This document shows, piece by piece, positions 9,261-17,782 of a DNA stretch of 64,000 bases (the stretch's first letter is position 1; each line of letters starts with the position of its first letter). The stretch comes from DASQZK01 sp963809925 (GTDB lineage Bacteria; Bacteroidota; Bacteroidia; Bacteroidales; GCA-2748055). Location of the stretch: NCBI GenBank assembly GCA_963809925.1, contig CAWELH010000004.1, positions 868,001-932,000 on the forward strand. Reading direction: 5' to 3'. The position numbers were made by a program, and so were the translations under genes. The notes beneath the pieces are model-generated. The model did no database searches. It was not told the DNA's origin and worked only from the letters and a program-made list of their open reading frames with translations.

Positions 9261-10448
9261 ATGAATAAATGGTTTAGTACAACATTGAAAATAGCGGTGA
9301 TTCCCGGTCTTCTTTTGTTAAGCCGGTGCATTCCTGCCGGTACTTCCTCAAAGGTTGCGGAAGATGATTTTCTCCCCTCAGTAAGGAACATGAGCTATGT
9401 GGACAGCTATGATGATAAGGTGCATTTTGATGATCTGTATGAGACAGCGGCGATGAAATTTGCTTTCAGCGGATCCTCAAAGGAGGACTTTGAAAAATGG
9501 CAGACGGTATTCCGTCCTGAGCTACGTCGTACCTTGGGGCTTGATAAGATCGAAGCCTCCCTCCCGGGCTATATTCCGAAAGCCGTAAAGCGGGACTCCG
9601 AAGATATTGGCTTTGCCATTCGCGAGCGCTGGGTTTTGTATACAGAGCCAACCGTGCCTCTCCCTTTCGTCCTGCTTCGGCCAAAGAACATCACCGGTAA
9701 ATTGCCTCTGGTGATCACACCCCATGGCCATGGAAGAAATACAGAACTTTATGCAGGTATTTATCACAATGAAGAAGAACGGCAGTCTATGATCGATGGC
9801 GAAAGGGACATTGCTATTCAGGCGGTGAAGCAGGGATATATTGCCATCGCTCCGACTACACGTGGCTTTGGAGAAACAAGGACCAATGAGGACAGGGAGA
9901 ATGATGTGAAGTTTTCCTGCCGTATACAGTTGATGCACGATATTATGGTAGGCCGTACCCCAATTGGTGACAGGGTATGGGATATCAGCAGGATTATCGA
10001 CTGGGCAACGGCTAACCTGCCTGTTGATACAACGAAAATTGCCGTTACAGGAAATTCAGGAGGCGGGACTGTAACACTCTTTGCATCAGCCTGCGACACG
10101 AGGATAACCATAAGTATGCCCAGTTCCTATTTCTGCACTTTCGCTGGTAGTATCGGGACCATTGCTCATTGCGACTGCAATTATATACCTGGAATCCTTG
10201 AACTCGGAGAAATGGGGGACGTGGCCGGTCTCATTGCGCCGCGCGCATTCTGTGCCATTCATGGTGAGAAGGACCCGATTTTCCCGATAACGGAAACCCG
10301 GAAATCATTTAAACACCTGCAGGAGATTTACGCTGCTGCGGGAGCACCTGATAATTGCAAATTATATGTAGGTCCTGAAGGTCACAGGTATTATAAAGCC
10401 GGTGCATGGCCTTTTGTAAAGAAAAACTTTGATTCGGTGGCAGAATGA
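9261..10448 (+). CDS. Alpha/beta hydrolase (acetyl xylan esterase-like), lipoprotein
   Basis: A 395-residue protein with a lipobox at Cys23 (LSRC). The alpha/beta-hydrolase core starts at about residue 130 (LPFVLLRPKN, LPLVITPHGHGRN oxyanion region). The nucleophile elbow is GNSGGG with Ser266, and HGEKDPIFP and GPEGHRYY supply the Asp and His of the triad near the C-terminus. The architecture is that of secreted sugar O-acyl esterases and related hydrolases that occur in polysaccharide utilisation loci. It closes the five-gene run that begins with SusD and is followed by a palindrome between converging genes. A peptidase of the S9 type is the main alternative but the propeller is absent. Confidence 0.78.
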   Translation: MNKWFSTTLKIAVIPGLLLLSRCIPAGTSSKVAEDDFLPSVRNMSYVDSYDDKVHFDDLYETAAMKFAFSGSSKEDFEKWQTVFRPELRRTLGLDKIEASLPGYIPKAVKRDSEDIGFAIRERWVLYTEPTVPLPFVLLRPKNITGKLPLVITPHGHGRNTELYAGIYHNEEERQSMIDGERDIAIQAVKQGYIAIAPTTRGFGETRTNEDRENDVKFSCRIQLMHDIMVGRTPIGDRVWDISRIIDWATANLPVDTTKIAVTGNSGGGTVTLFASACDTRITISMPSSYFCTFAGSIGTIAHCDCNYIPGILELGEMGDVAGLIAPRAFCAIHGEKDPIFPITETRKSFKHLQEIYAAAGAPDNCKLYVGPEGHRYYKAGAWPFVKKNFDSVAE

Positions 10449-10470
10449 TGGCGACAACCCGTGATGTACC

Positions 10471-10508
10471 AATTTGTATGGAAGAAAAATTTTTTACTCC
10501 TACAAATT
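10471..10508. terminator. Bidirectional terminator-like palindrome between converging genes
   Basis: The outer arms AATTTGTA (10471-10478) and TACAAATT (10501-10508) are perfectly complementary, and the interior is an A-run followed by a T-run flanked by GGA/TCC-like arms. It lies in the 119-bp gap between the stop codons of the alpha/beta hydrolase and the epimerase, where a shared terminator is expected. The stem is AT-rich, so its strength is uncertain. Confidence 0.45.
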
Positions 10509-10567
10509 AGTATGTCATAGAATGTCATCAGGCTAAAACTGAAATTTTGAGCTGAATATTTTCTCTG

Positions 10568-11641
10568 TCATTTCCGCTCAACACCTATACCCATCATTTC
10601 TTCATTGAGGGTATAAAGCGGATCTTTAAACGCGGGTCCACCGGTAAAAGGTTCCTGTTCCGGGCTGAGGTGCGGATCCAGATCGATAAAGCGAAATCCG
10701 CCGGTACCGGCCGCAAAGTGCACGGCACAGCCCAAAGCCAGTTTTGTTTCGATCATACATCCCACCATGAGCTCAACGTTTGCGCTCCTGGCAATGGCAG
10801 CAATATCCATAGCTTCTACGATGCCGGATTTCATCAGTTTTATATTGATGACATCGGCGCATCCCGCCCTGACAACATTGATGGCATCAGCGCTCGTAAA
10901 CACCGATTCATCGGCTCCAATGGGGATGGAGGTATGATCCCTGACGAACTTCATGCCTGCCAGGTCGGATTTGATCACCGGTTGTTCAAACATGACCGGA
11001 CGAATATTTCTTTTTTCGAGCTCTTCGAGGAAATGAACGGCTTCCGGTGGTGAGAATCCCTGGTTGGCGTCCAGCGTGATTCCGCAACCTGGGGCGCCCT
11101 CGATGATGGCGAGTATTCGGTCGATGTCATCGTTCAATGATTTGCCAACCTTCGTTTTCAGCACCCGGTACCCCTTGCCGGCCAGTTTGGACGCATTTTT
11201 TTTGGCGGTTGCCGCGTCAACGATATCCACCGTGTAATCAGTTTCAAGTGTGTTTTCCAGCCCGCCGAAAAATTTATAGAGAGGGATGCCTAGCGTTCTG
11301 GTCAGTGCATCGAGTATGGCCATTTCAATAGCGCATCTTGCGGTAACCTGGGCCCAGAATACACTTTTCAGATGCCTTGATATCCTAACATAATCGGAAA
11401 CATCTTTTCCAATCAGATATTCGCGGCAACTTTCCAATGTTGCTATTGCTGTAGCCTGATTTTCACCGTTTACAGGCTCCAGCGGTGCTGCTTCCCCATA
11501 TCCGGTTATGCCATTTTCAAGCCTGATGGTGATGATGGCATTTTCTATACTGTATTTTGTTCCAATGGCGATCCTAAACGGTTCATTGAGCGGGATATTT
11601 ATCTTCTCAATCGATACGGATTCAATCTTGGTTGATGTCAT
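10568..11641 (-). CDS. Dipeptide epimerase (L-Ala-D/L-Glu epimerase type, enolase superfamily)
   Basis: The 357-residue protein carries the full active site of the muconate-lactonizing subgroup: the KxK pair K162/K164 (VLKTKVG), metal ligands D191 (LDANQGF), E219 (FEQP) and D244 (GADES), the opposite lysine K268 (NIKLMKSG), and a DLD motif at 320-322 that in dipeptide epimerases binds the dipeptide ammonium group. Residue numbering is close to that known for the B. subtilis enzyme. The usual role is to convert L-Ala-D-Glu from murein into the L,L form during cell-wall recycling. The enzyme has no signal peptide, so it acts in the cytosol. Its start overlaps the end of the upstream oxoamine synthase by 20 nt, implying translational coupling. 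Exact substrate is inference. Confidence 0.9.
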   Translation of the reverse strand: MTSTKIESVSIEKINIPLNEPFRIAIGTKYSIENAIITIRLENGITGYGEAAPLEPVNGENQATAIATLESCREYLIGKDVSDYVRISRHLKSVFWAQVTARCAIEMAILDALTRTLGIPLYKFFGGLENTLETDYTVDIVDAATAKKNASKLAGKGYRVLKTKVGKSLNDDIDRILAIIEGAPGCGITLDANQGFSPPEAVHFLEELEKRNIRPVMFEQPVIKSDLAGMKFVRDHTSIPIGADESVFTSADAINVVRAGCADVINIKLMKSGIVEAMDIAAIARSANVELMVGCMIETKLALGCAVHFAAGTGGFRFIDLDPHLSPEQEPFTGGPAFKDPLYTLNEEMMGIGVERK

Positions 11642-12743
11642 TTTTTTCTCTCCATATTTTTAATAACTGGATTAATTCGGATATTTGATTTTCTGAATGA
11701 GCGGCCGATGCGGTAAGACGAACTATGTACCTGCTGGTTTTCACCGGATAATCAACCAACGGTGCGATGATTCCATTCTCAAACAAAAAAAGTGATAATG
11801 CTTTCGCCTTCTCAAGTGAATTAAACAGAAAAGGTATGATAGGTGTTGGGTCAGTTGACGATTCAAATCCCATCGAATGAATTTCAGCACGGATCCGGCT
11901 GGCATTTTTTATCATAGAAAACCTCAGTTCGGGGGAACGCATGAGAAGTTTTACGGATGCATTCGCGCCGGCGGCAATCGGAGGTGGGAGTGAAGTGGAG
12001 CCGCTGAAAAATTTCGATGAGATCATCAACTGCTGAATAAATGACGTATCGGATGAGATGAAACCGCCGTAAACCCCGATGGCCTTGCTCATGGTTTCTG
12101 ACTGAAAAATCAGAGGCGAAGCACCGAGGTTGAAATATTCCGGTGTTCCCCGTCCGTTTTCACCCAGGACGCCTGTTGCGTGTGCGTCATCCACAATGAC
12201 AAGGGCATTATATTTTTCAGCCAGGATATGGATGCTGTCCAGGGGTGCAATCTCCCCTGTAAGGGCAAAGATGCCATCGGTTATGATAAGGGGTCTCACG
12301 GAATTTTTTGCTTTTAACAAAGATTCCAGATGGTTTACATCGCAGTGTCGGTAAAACGTTGGGACCTGCTTTGCCAAAGGGATGCCGTCAATAATACTTG
12401 GATGAGCGGATTCATCGGCAAAGACCGTTTCATACCTGTCTTTCAGACCTTCCATTAGCATTTTATCGCCCATATACCCGGAAGCATATACCATGGACGC
12501 TTCCTTCCCTTTAAACTGAGAAAGCCGTTTTTCCAATTCAAGATGGAGTTCATGTGTGCCCGTTGTTTGACGCGAGGCGGCAAAATTAATCCCGTACCTT
12601 TTAATGGCGCTAATAGCTTCTTTTTTTACTTCAGGATGATTGGATAAACCAAGGTAATTGTTCCCTGCAAAATAGGAGTATGTCCTGCCGTTCACCGTAA
12701 CGAAATGTCCGGCACTGCTGCTGAGTACTGTCATAATTATCAT
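11622..12743 (-). CDS. Alpha-oxoamine synthase family PLP enzyme (BioF/KBL-like)
   Basis: This 373-residue fold-type I PLP enzyme shows the family motifs in order: YLGLSNHPEV near the N-terminus, SRQTTGTHELH, DESAHPSIIDG (His that stacks on PLP), VDDAHATGVLGENGRG (Asp and His at the cofactor) and the PLP lysine in ETMSKAIGVYGG. The family condenses an amino acid with an acyl-CoA, as in 8-amino-7-oxononanoate synthase, 2-amino-3-ketobutyrate CoA ligase and serine palmitoyltransferase. It is slightly short, mainly at the N-terminus. No other biotin, threonine or sphingolipid gene is nearby, so the amino acid and acyl donor cannot be named. It overlaps the dipeptide epimerase by 20 nt. An alternative start lies three codons later. 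Confidence 0.85.
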   Translation of the reverse strand: MIIMTVLSSSAGHFVTVNGRTYSYFAGNNYLGLSNHPEVKKEAISAIKRYGINFAASRQTTGTHELHLELEKRLSQFKGKEASMVYASGYMGDKMLMEGLKDRYETVFADESAHPSIIDGIPLAKQVPTFYRHCDVNHLESLLKAKNSVRPLIITDGIFALTGEIAPLDSIHILAEKYNALVIVDDAHATGVLGENGRGTPEYFNLGASPLIFQSETMSKAIGVYGGFISSDTSFIQQLMISSKFFSGSTSLPPPIAAGANASVKLLMRSPELRFSMIKNASRIRAEIHSMGFESSTDPTPIIPFLFNSLEKAKALSLFLFENGIIAPLVDYPVKTSRYIVRLTASAAHSENQISELIQLLKIWREKNDINQD

Positions 12744-12906
12744 AGATATTCGTAATTCAACCTACCATGCATCCGGGCAAAACTCTCATATTCCTGAATG
12801 AAAGAAAGTTGCCTGTTTCTAAAAACCTGCATAGGTAAAACCGAAGTCAGCCACGCCTGTGTCTGACCAGGGCTCCCGAAACGGTGAAATTCAAGCCATT
12901 AAATCG

Positions 12907-13887
12907 TTAATCAACAATAATATTCACGTATTCCCAGCTCTCATTATTTCCTGAACGTTCAAGCGCTTCAAGGACAGCAACACAATTAAGGATACTGTTA
13001 TGGGACCGCGGCTCTTCCCCTGTACGGAACATATGCACCATGTCTACGTAGTTCTTCCCTGGCTCGGTATCTTCAACGTGAGATTCAAGTTTCTTAATAC
13101 CATCTTTGGTTTCCACAAAGGTCTCCCAGCCATAATGCTGTGTAAGGAAAACGAGGCTTGCAAGCATTCCGTTTTTATATGCGATGGTAGCGGTTGCACT
13201 TTTATCATTACGACTGATCCTTACTTTCTCAATATCGTCACCAAACATATACATCATAGGCTGTACAAGATGGACACCATAGAAAAAAATTCCTCCGTAT
13301 TGGGATTCCAGGTCTGCAGGCCCATACCGTACCATCTGGTTAATCTTTCCGAGAGCAGGGATCTGCTTCATGATATCAAAGGTGGCATAACTGTGAGCAA
13401 CGGAGCTGTATGAGCTTACCGGTGTCCCAAGTCTTTCCGCCATAGCAAGAAATTCTCTTCCCTCATCCACGCGGTAGCAGAAAGGTTTGTCAATAAATGT
13501 CGGAATGCCCGCTTCTACAAATGGTCTTGCAGCAGCCAGGTGATATTTGGGATGTCGGTGGTCGACGATCAATGCATCAATTTTCCCAAGCATTTCGATC
13601 GGATCCGCAACAATGTTGGGAATATTTCCTTGCATGCTGGCCTGCTTCGCAAATTCAGGTGTCTCACCCCAGACATACAAAAGTTCAGCTCCGGGGAATT
13701 TCTTATCGGTATTGAACATCTGCCCATAGCCGGCAGTATGGGAATTTTCGGCACCGATTATGCCAATCCGTAGTTTTTTTTCAGCTTTGTCCGGTCTTCC
13801 GGCTACTCCACCTGCAAACAATGCGTTTGAAGAGAGTGCCAGGGCAGAAGCTCCTATTTTCTTTATGAATGATCGTCTTGAATCCAT
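12907..13887 (-). CDS. Gfo/Idh/MocA family oxidoreductase with Tat signal
   Basis: The 326-residue protein begins with a twin-arginine signal (SRRSFIKK, then an Ala/Leu-rich stretch), so it is exported folded with its cofactor. The Rossmann part starts with LRIGIIGAENSH and includes the FIDKPF variant of the EKP motif that touches the nicotinamide. YGVHLVQP carries the His expected in the substrate domain. Exported members are common in Bacteroidota and act on glycosides or sugar derivatives, some as NAD-dependent glycosidases by an oxidation-elimination route. The protein is shorter than the usual 400-450 residues of Tat-type members. It lies 163 bp upstream of the oxoamine synthase gene and is probably a separate unit. 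Confidence 0.82.
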   Translation of the reverse strand: MDSRRSFIKKIGASALALSSNALFAGGVAGRPDKAEKKLRIGIIGAENSHTAGYGQMFNTDKKFPGAELLYVWGETPEFAKQASMQGNIPNIVADPIEMLGKIDALIVDHRHPKYHLAAARPFVEAGIPTFIDKPFCYRVDEGREFLAMAERLGTPVSSYSSVAHSYATFDIMKQIPALGKINQMVRYGPADLESQYGGIFFYGVHLVQPMMYMFGDDIEKVRISRNDKSATATIAYKNGMLASLVFLTQHYGWETFVETKDGIKKLESHVEDTEPGKNYVDMVHMFRTGEEPRSHNSILNCVAVLEALERSGNNESWEYVNIIVD

Positions 13888-14387
13888 TTGATACTATTTT
13901 TAATTGTACCGAGCCATGTTATACTGAGTCTGGGAGGATGGTATTTATTCATATACCGGTAAAAGCCGTTTAGTAGAAGAACAATTCTGATTCACGTTTG
14001 GTAATCGATGCTTAAATTTAAACCTCGAACATTGACCCTTTACGTCTATTTTACTCTTTGGATCTTCGATGAGTTAACTAATAATCAGGAAATTGCAATT
14101 CCATACCAGAACCTCTGACGGCGTATTAAATACCCGCTGCAATTTCGAAAGTGTAAGGTAAAGAATAATTTTAGTTTGTTTTCCCTCTTATGCAGTAAAA
14201 ATATTCGAAAATTCATTAATTATAAGGTTTTGCAAGAAAAATAAGTTTCATTAATTAATTTTTTTCACTAAATTCATATTTTCTTATTAAATATAATTTA
14301 TTTTCTATTATTTTGTTCGATAAACCTTTTAAAGGTGTAGAATCAATTATTTAAAACAAAAATGACTACCTAAACTACCCTAATCGA
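13888..14387. other. AT-rich divergent intergenic region
   Basis: This 500-bp region separates the minus-strand oxidoreductase from the plus-strand DeoR-type gene and should contain promoters for both. It becomes very AT-rich from about 14160. No element matching the full TTTG-N19-TAnnTTTG pattern was found, and no gene or repeat was seen. Confidence 0.5.
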
Positions 14388-15173
14388 ATGGATCGATCAT
14401 ATAGTAAATCAACGGTTTCCAGAAGAGCCTCAATTCTTGAGGAGTTAGAAACAAAAGGACAGGTTACGGTAAGTGACCTAAGCAAAATGTTTAGTATAAG
14501 TGAGGTTACCATTCGCAATGATCTGGCTCACCTTGAGAAGCAGAATATGCTTATCCGTGCAAGGGGAGGCGCGATCAAGGTGAAGTTTTACCGCATGGGT
14601 ATCGACCCGTCATTTTCGGATAAACAGAAAGAATATCTGAAGGAGAAACAGAAGATTGCCAAAGCTGCACTTAAGTACATTGAGGACGGTGATACGATCG
14701 TATTGGATTCAGGGACAACGACCACTGAAATAGCCAAAAACCTGGAGCAGTTTAAAAACCTCACCATTGTTACCAATGCGCTCAATATTGCCAGTATACT
14801 TGCTGATTATGAGGACTTTAATATTTTCATGCCCGGTGGATCCTTACGAAAAAAATCGCTGTCTTTGGTAGGATCCCTGGCCGATGAGAGCTTCGAAAAA
14901 TTTTATTGTGATAAACTTTTCCTCGGTGTGGATGGCTTCGACACTAGCCATGGCCTGTCTACACCAAATTCAGAAGAAGCACACCTGAACCAGATCATGA
15001 TTTCGATTGCGAAGAAAATCATTGTGGTGGCTGATTCAAGAAAATTTCTCAGAAGGCGCTTCGCCTTTATCAGTCCGGTTACCAAGATCGACATTGTGAT
15101 CACCGATTCCGGGATTACTGATGAGGACAAGGCAAGACTTGAAAAAAGCGGGGTAGAGGTCATCATTGCCTGA
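14388..15173 (+). CDS. DeoR/AgaR-family transcriptional regulator
   Basis: A 261-residue protein with an N-terminal winged helix-turn-helix (RASILEELETKGQVTVSDLSKMFSISEVTIRNDLAHLEKQ-type pattern, roughly residues 12-60) followed by the DeoRC sugar-phosphate sensor domain (VLDSGTTTTEIAKNL, LVGSLADESF, KLFLGVDGFDTSHGLSTPNSEEA). These repressors usually bind phosphosugars and control sugar catabolic operons. AgaR and GatR, controllers of galactosamine and galactitol genes, belong here. The agaS-gatZ-gatY operon lies 5.8 kb downstream, so it is the best candidate target, an inference from context. It is followed after 35 bp by the transporter gene, probably in one transcript. Confidence 0.9.
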   Translation: MDRSYSKSTVSRRASILEELETKGQVTVSDLSKMFSISEVTIRNDLAHLEKQNMLIRARGGAIKVKFYRMGIDPSFSDKQKEYLKEKQKIAKAALKYIEDGDTIVLDSGTTTTEIAKNLEQFKNLTIVTNALNIASILADYEDFNIFMPGGSLRKKSLSLVGSLADESFEKFYCDKLFLGVDGFDTSHGLSTPNSEEAHLNQIMISIAKKIIVVADSRKFLRRRFAFISPVTKIDIVITDSGITDEDKARLEKSGVEVIIA

Positions 15174-15208
15174 TTCCCGGTAAATTTCACAAACTGGACT
15201 ACTTTATT

Positions 15209-16075
15209 ATGAAGAAGAGACCATGGTTACTATTTGCTCTCATTACAACACTGTTTTGGGGAGTATGGGGCGCGTTAATTGAAATTCCGGAAAAAGGAGG
15301 CTTTCCCGCTACACTGGGATATATTGTCTGGTCGCTGACGATGATTCCATGTGCTCTTGTCGCTCTTGCAATCATTAAATGGAAACTCGATCATAGCCCA
15401 AAGGCTATTATGTATGGGATGATTGTTGGTCTCCTTGGTGCCGGTGGGCAGCTCATTCTCTTCCATGCGGTGAAGGAAGGCCCAGCCTATCTTGTATTTC
15501 CGATAATTTCCCTTTCACCGGTCGTAACCGTGATTTTGTCTGTTTTATTTCTGAAGGAAACCACAACCAGGCGGCATTGGATCGGAATTATAACAGCACT
15601 CATTGCTATCGGCTTCATGTCGTTCCAGAAGCCCGACAGCAAAATCGTCCTTCATGGCTATCTGTGGCTGTTGCTGGCATTGCTGGTGTTCCTGGCATGG
15701 GGTATACAAGCTTTCTTTATGAAGAAAGCCAATAATATCATGAGGGCGGAAAGTGTTTTCTTTTACATGATGATCACCGGTCTTCTTCTCGCTCCTGTTG
15801 CTTATTTTATGACGGATATGAGTCAGGAGATCAACTGGGGTTTCAGCGGACCTTACGTAACCGCCCTGATCCAGGTACTGAATGCTATTGGCGCATTGAT
15901 GCTGGTCTATGCCATCAGGTTTGGCAAGGTGATTATCGTCGCTCCACTGACCAATGCCGTTGCGCCCATCATTACCGTTATCATTTCATTGCTTATCTAC
16001 ATGGTAATCCCAAGCTTTATCACCGTCTTGGGGATTGTTTTTGCTATGATAGCCGTGTACCTTATGGCGGAGTGA
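15209..16075 (+). CDS. EamA-family (DMT superfamily) transporter
   Basis: The 288-residue protein is almost entirely hydrophobic with about ten predicted transmembrane helices arranged as two EamA repeats. WGVWGALIEIPEKGG begins the first, and LLVFLAWGIQAFFMKKANN begins the second. The family moves small metabolites, amino acids or sugars across the inner membrane. Its position 35 bp after the DeoR-type regulator suggests that it carries a compound the regulator senses, perhaps a sugar such as GalNAc, but no residue proves this. An 8-bp repeat array begins directly after the stop codon. Confidence 0.85.
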   Translation: MKKRPWLLFALITTLFWGVWGALIEIPEKGGFPATLGYIVWSLTMIPCALVALAIIKWKLDHSPKAIMYGMIVGLLGAGGQLILFHAVKEGPAYLVFPIISLSPVVTVILSVLFLKETTTRRHWIGIITALIAIGFMSFQKPDSKIVLHGYLWLLLALLVFLAWGIQAFFMKKANNIMRAESVFFYMMITGLLLAPVAYFMTDMSQEINWGFSGPYVTALIQVLNAIGALMLVYAIRFGKVIIVAPLTNAVAPIITVIISLLIYMVIPSFITVLGIVFAMIAVYLMAE

Positions 16076-16107
16076 GGAAGTTATGGAGTTAGGAAGTTAG
16101 GAAGTAG
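16076..16107 (+). repeat. 8-bp tandem repeat, GGAAGTTA type
   Basis: Four units (GGAAGTTA, TGGAGTTA, GGAAGTTA, GGAAGTAG) begin at the first base after the EamA stop codon. This is the same family as the arrays at 2021 and 28014. Confidence 0.75.
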
Positions 16108-16225
16108 AGGGTAGCGTGATGATCTTAAAATCACTCTTCAATTCACCAAACCGCGTCCGCCGTAGCTTTCGCCACTGCTAAAGCTAAGGCAGCATGCGGT
16201 TAGCGAAGGTGGATCGCCAAATCAC
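16100..16225 (+). repeat. Composite intergenic element, copy A (inverted partner at 28510-28625)
   Basis: A core starting GGTAGCGTGATGATCTT and containing CACCAAACCGCG, CCGCCGTA and AGCGAAGGTG matches the reverse complement of 28510-28625 with few differences. Copy A carries an extra segment of about 32 bp (16170-16201) with a short CTGC/GCAG hairpin inside CTTTAGCGAAGG. The core is flanked on its left by GGAAGTTA units and on its right by AAATCACC units, as is the partner. Confidence 0.82.
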
Positions 16226-16318
16226 CAAATCACCAAATCACCAAATCACCAAATCACCAAATCACCAAATCACCAAATCACCAAATCACCAAATCACCAA
16301 ATCACCAAATCACCAAAT
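16219..16318 (+). repeat. 8-bp microsatellite AAATCACC, 12 perfect units
   Basis: Twelve uninterrupted copies of AAATCACC run from 16219 to 16314, followed by a half unit. The inverted partner near 28510 has about three to four imperfect units of the same motif, so copy number varies between elements. Open frames through this tract are repeat-derived and not a gene. Confidence 0.93.
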
Positions 16319-16380
16319 AAGACACGGGACCGTTTTATACCTTTGTTTCCCGAAAAATTCCCTTCACCAGTTACCTGAAA

Positions 16381-17595
16381 CTACTTTTTCCCCGTTACCC
16401 TGAATGGCTGATGCCATTCGCTCCAGGCTGATTGCTTATCCATGCTGCTCTTCTGTCGGACACGACAGAAATAAATACCTGGTGTGAGGGCGGAATGACC
16501 CGCAAGTGTGCCGGTAAACTCACCATTTTCGACAGAAACTGTGGTTGAATTTAAAAGTCCATGTATGGCAGCGCCGTAAACTACGTCACTTCCTGTACTG
16601 TCGGCGGCAATTTCAAGATCCCATGAGCCTTGCTCGTTTGGGCCATAATATGGTGTTTTGAAGATCTCAGGATGGGTTGAAGTGCTTACCGGACCAATGG
16701 CTTTCGTTGAGACGACAAAATTGTCAAACCACCGACCTTCGGTTTTAACTGCTCCACTGTTCCAGTACACTTCAAGGAAGACTGCATTAATACCATATGC
16801 GGTATAGGTTCCCCTGAAGTTCAGGTTTGTACGTTCGGCCTCAAGTTTACCGTTTATCCATAGCTGAGCGAGCCCGTCACTCTTACCTGGAGTGTTCAGT
16901 CGCGCTCTTGCCTCTACCGGTACCCAATACCCCGATTCATTGGTGGCGGAAATTTTAAATTCACTTTCCGGTCGGTTCCCCAGCCAACGAAGATGGTCGA
17001 AATCATTATACTTAATGGTTACGATGCTGTCGGTCATTCCATTCACCCCACTTGCCGGATCGAGAGTGAGTGAATTGCCGGACCCGCTCCAGACATGGAG
17101 GATCATGGCCTGGCACCAGTTTGCCGTTACAATGCTGGTAGCACGCGACATCTTGGCCGGTGCTCCCTCCCAGCCGTGCTGGTGTTTTACGTAAATACGC
17201 CAGTATATCTCGTTATACGATTGACCTTCATTTACAACAGGTTTTCCTCCCGGAAAATCTCCGAAGGCCAACTGACGATTGCCTTCACCCGTGACCTCGC
17301 CTTTTTTGAAGCCCGCATTCATGGAACCGCCGGAAGTACCGTAATCTGAAGTGAAGTCAATGGCTCCTTTATAGCCCATATATTCTTTCTCTTCGTCAAA
17401 GGCATCATACCAAATAACATCAGTGTCGGTTTGTTCCGGTTGAATTTCCAACATACCCACTTTATCGATATGCGGGACCTCCATTGGGATGGCTGTGATA
17501 ACGTCCTTTGGTGTTGCCGGCTGTGACTCACAAGACTGAGTTATGAAAAGCAAGGAAAGAGACAGTATAGCGAGCATAAAATTTGACTTTACCAT
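16381..17595 (-). CDS. Lipoprotein with concanavalin-like polysaccharide lyase/lectin look
   Basis: The 404-residue product has a signal ending at Cys22 (TQSC). Residues of about 60-300 contain a beta-sandwich pattern with EIYWRIYVKHQHGWEG, PVEARARLNTPGKSDGLAQLWINGK and NAVFLEVYWNSGAVKTEGRWFDNFVVS, which resembles the concanavalin-like jelly rolls of some polysaccharide lyases and sugar-binding proteins. The last 90 residues look like a fibronectin-III/Ig domain (GTLAGHSALTPGIYFCRVRQKS, WSEWHQPFRV). I cannot name a family with certainty. It is divergently placed from the nitrilase-like gene at 17783, with an AT-rich 187-bp region between, and close to the GalNAc/uronate genes, so binding or cutting of that polymer is a reasonable guess. 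Confidence 0.6.
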   Translation of the reverse strand: MVKSNFMLAILSLSLLFITQSCESQPATPKDVITAIPMEVPHIDKVGMLEIQPEQTDTDVIWYDAFDEEKEYMGYKGAIDFTSDYGTSGGSMNAGFKKGEVTGEGNRQLAFGDFPGGKPVVNEGQSYNEIYWRIYVKHQHGWEGAPAKMSRATSIVTANWCQAMILHVWSGSGNSLTLDPASGVNGMTDSIVTIKYNDFDHLRWLGNRPESEFKISATNESGYWVPVEARARLNTPGKSDGLAQLWINGKLEAERTNLNFRGTYTAYGINAVFLEVYWNSGAVKTEGRWFDNFVVSTKAIGPVSTSTHPEIFKTPYYGPNEQGSWDLEIAADSTGSDVVYGAAIHGLLNSTTVSVENGEFTGTLAGHSALTPGIYFCRVRQKSSMDKQSAWSEWHQPFRVTGKK

Positions 17596-17782
17596 AGAAT
17601 TGAATTTTGGGATTCACAGTTGCTTCAACGCTGAATATGATCAGTAAAAGAAATAAATTTGCGAATCATTATTATTCGAGTAAAAGTAGTATATATTGAT
17701 AATAAAAAGTTATTAAAGAATAATATAATTGCTATTAATCTTTCAAAACGTTATTTTTAGAGGCTAAATAAAATTTAAGCAA

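Noticed and set aside
16194..16403. 69-residue open frame with an eight-residue repeat
   Set aside because: It is the direct translation of the AAATCACC array (24 bp gives 8 residues) and not a gene.
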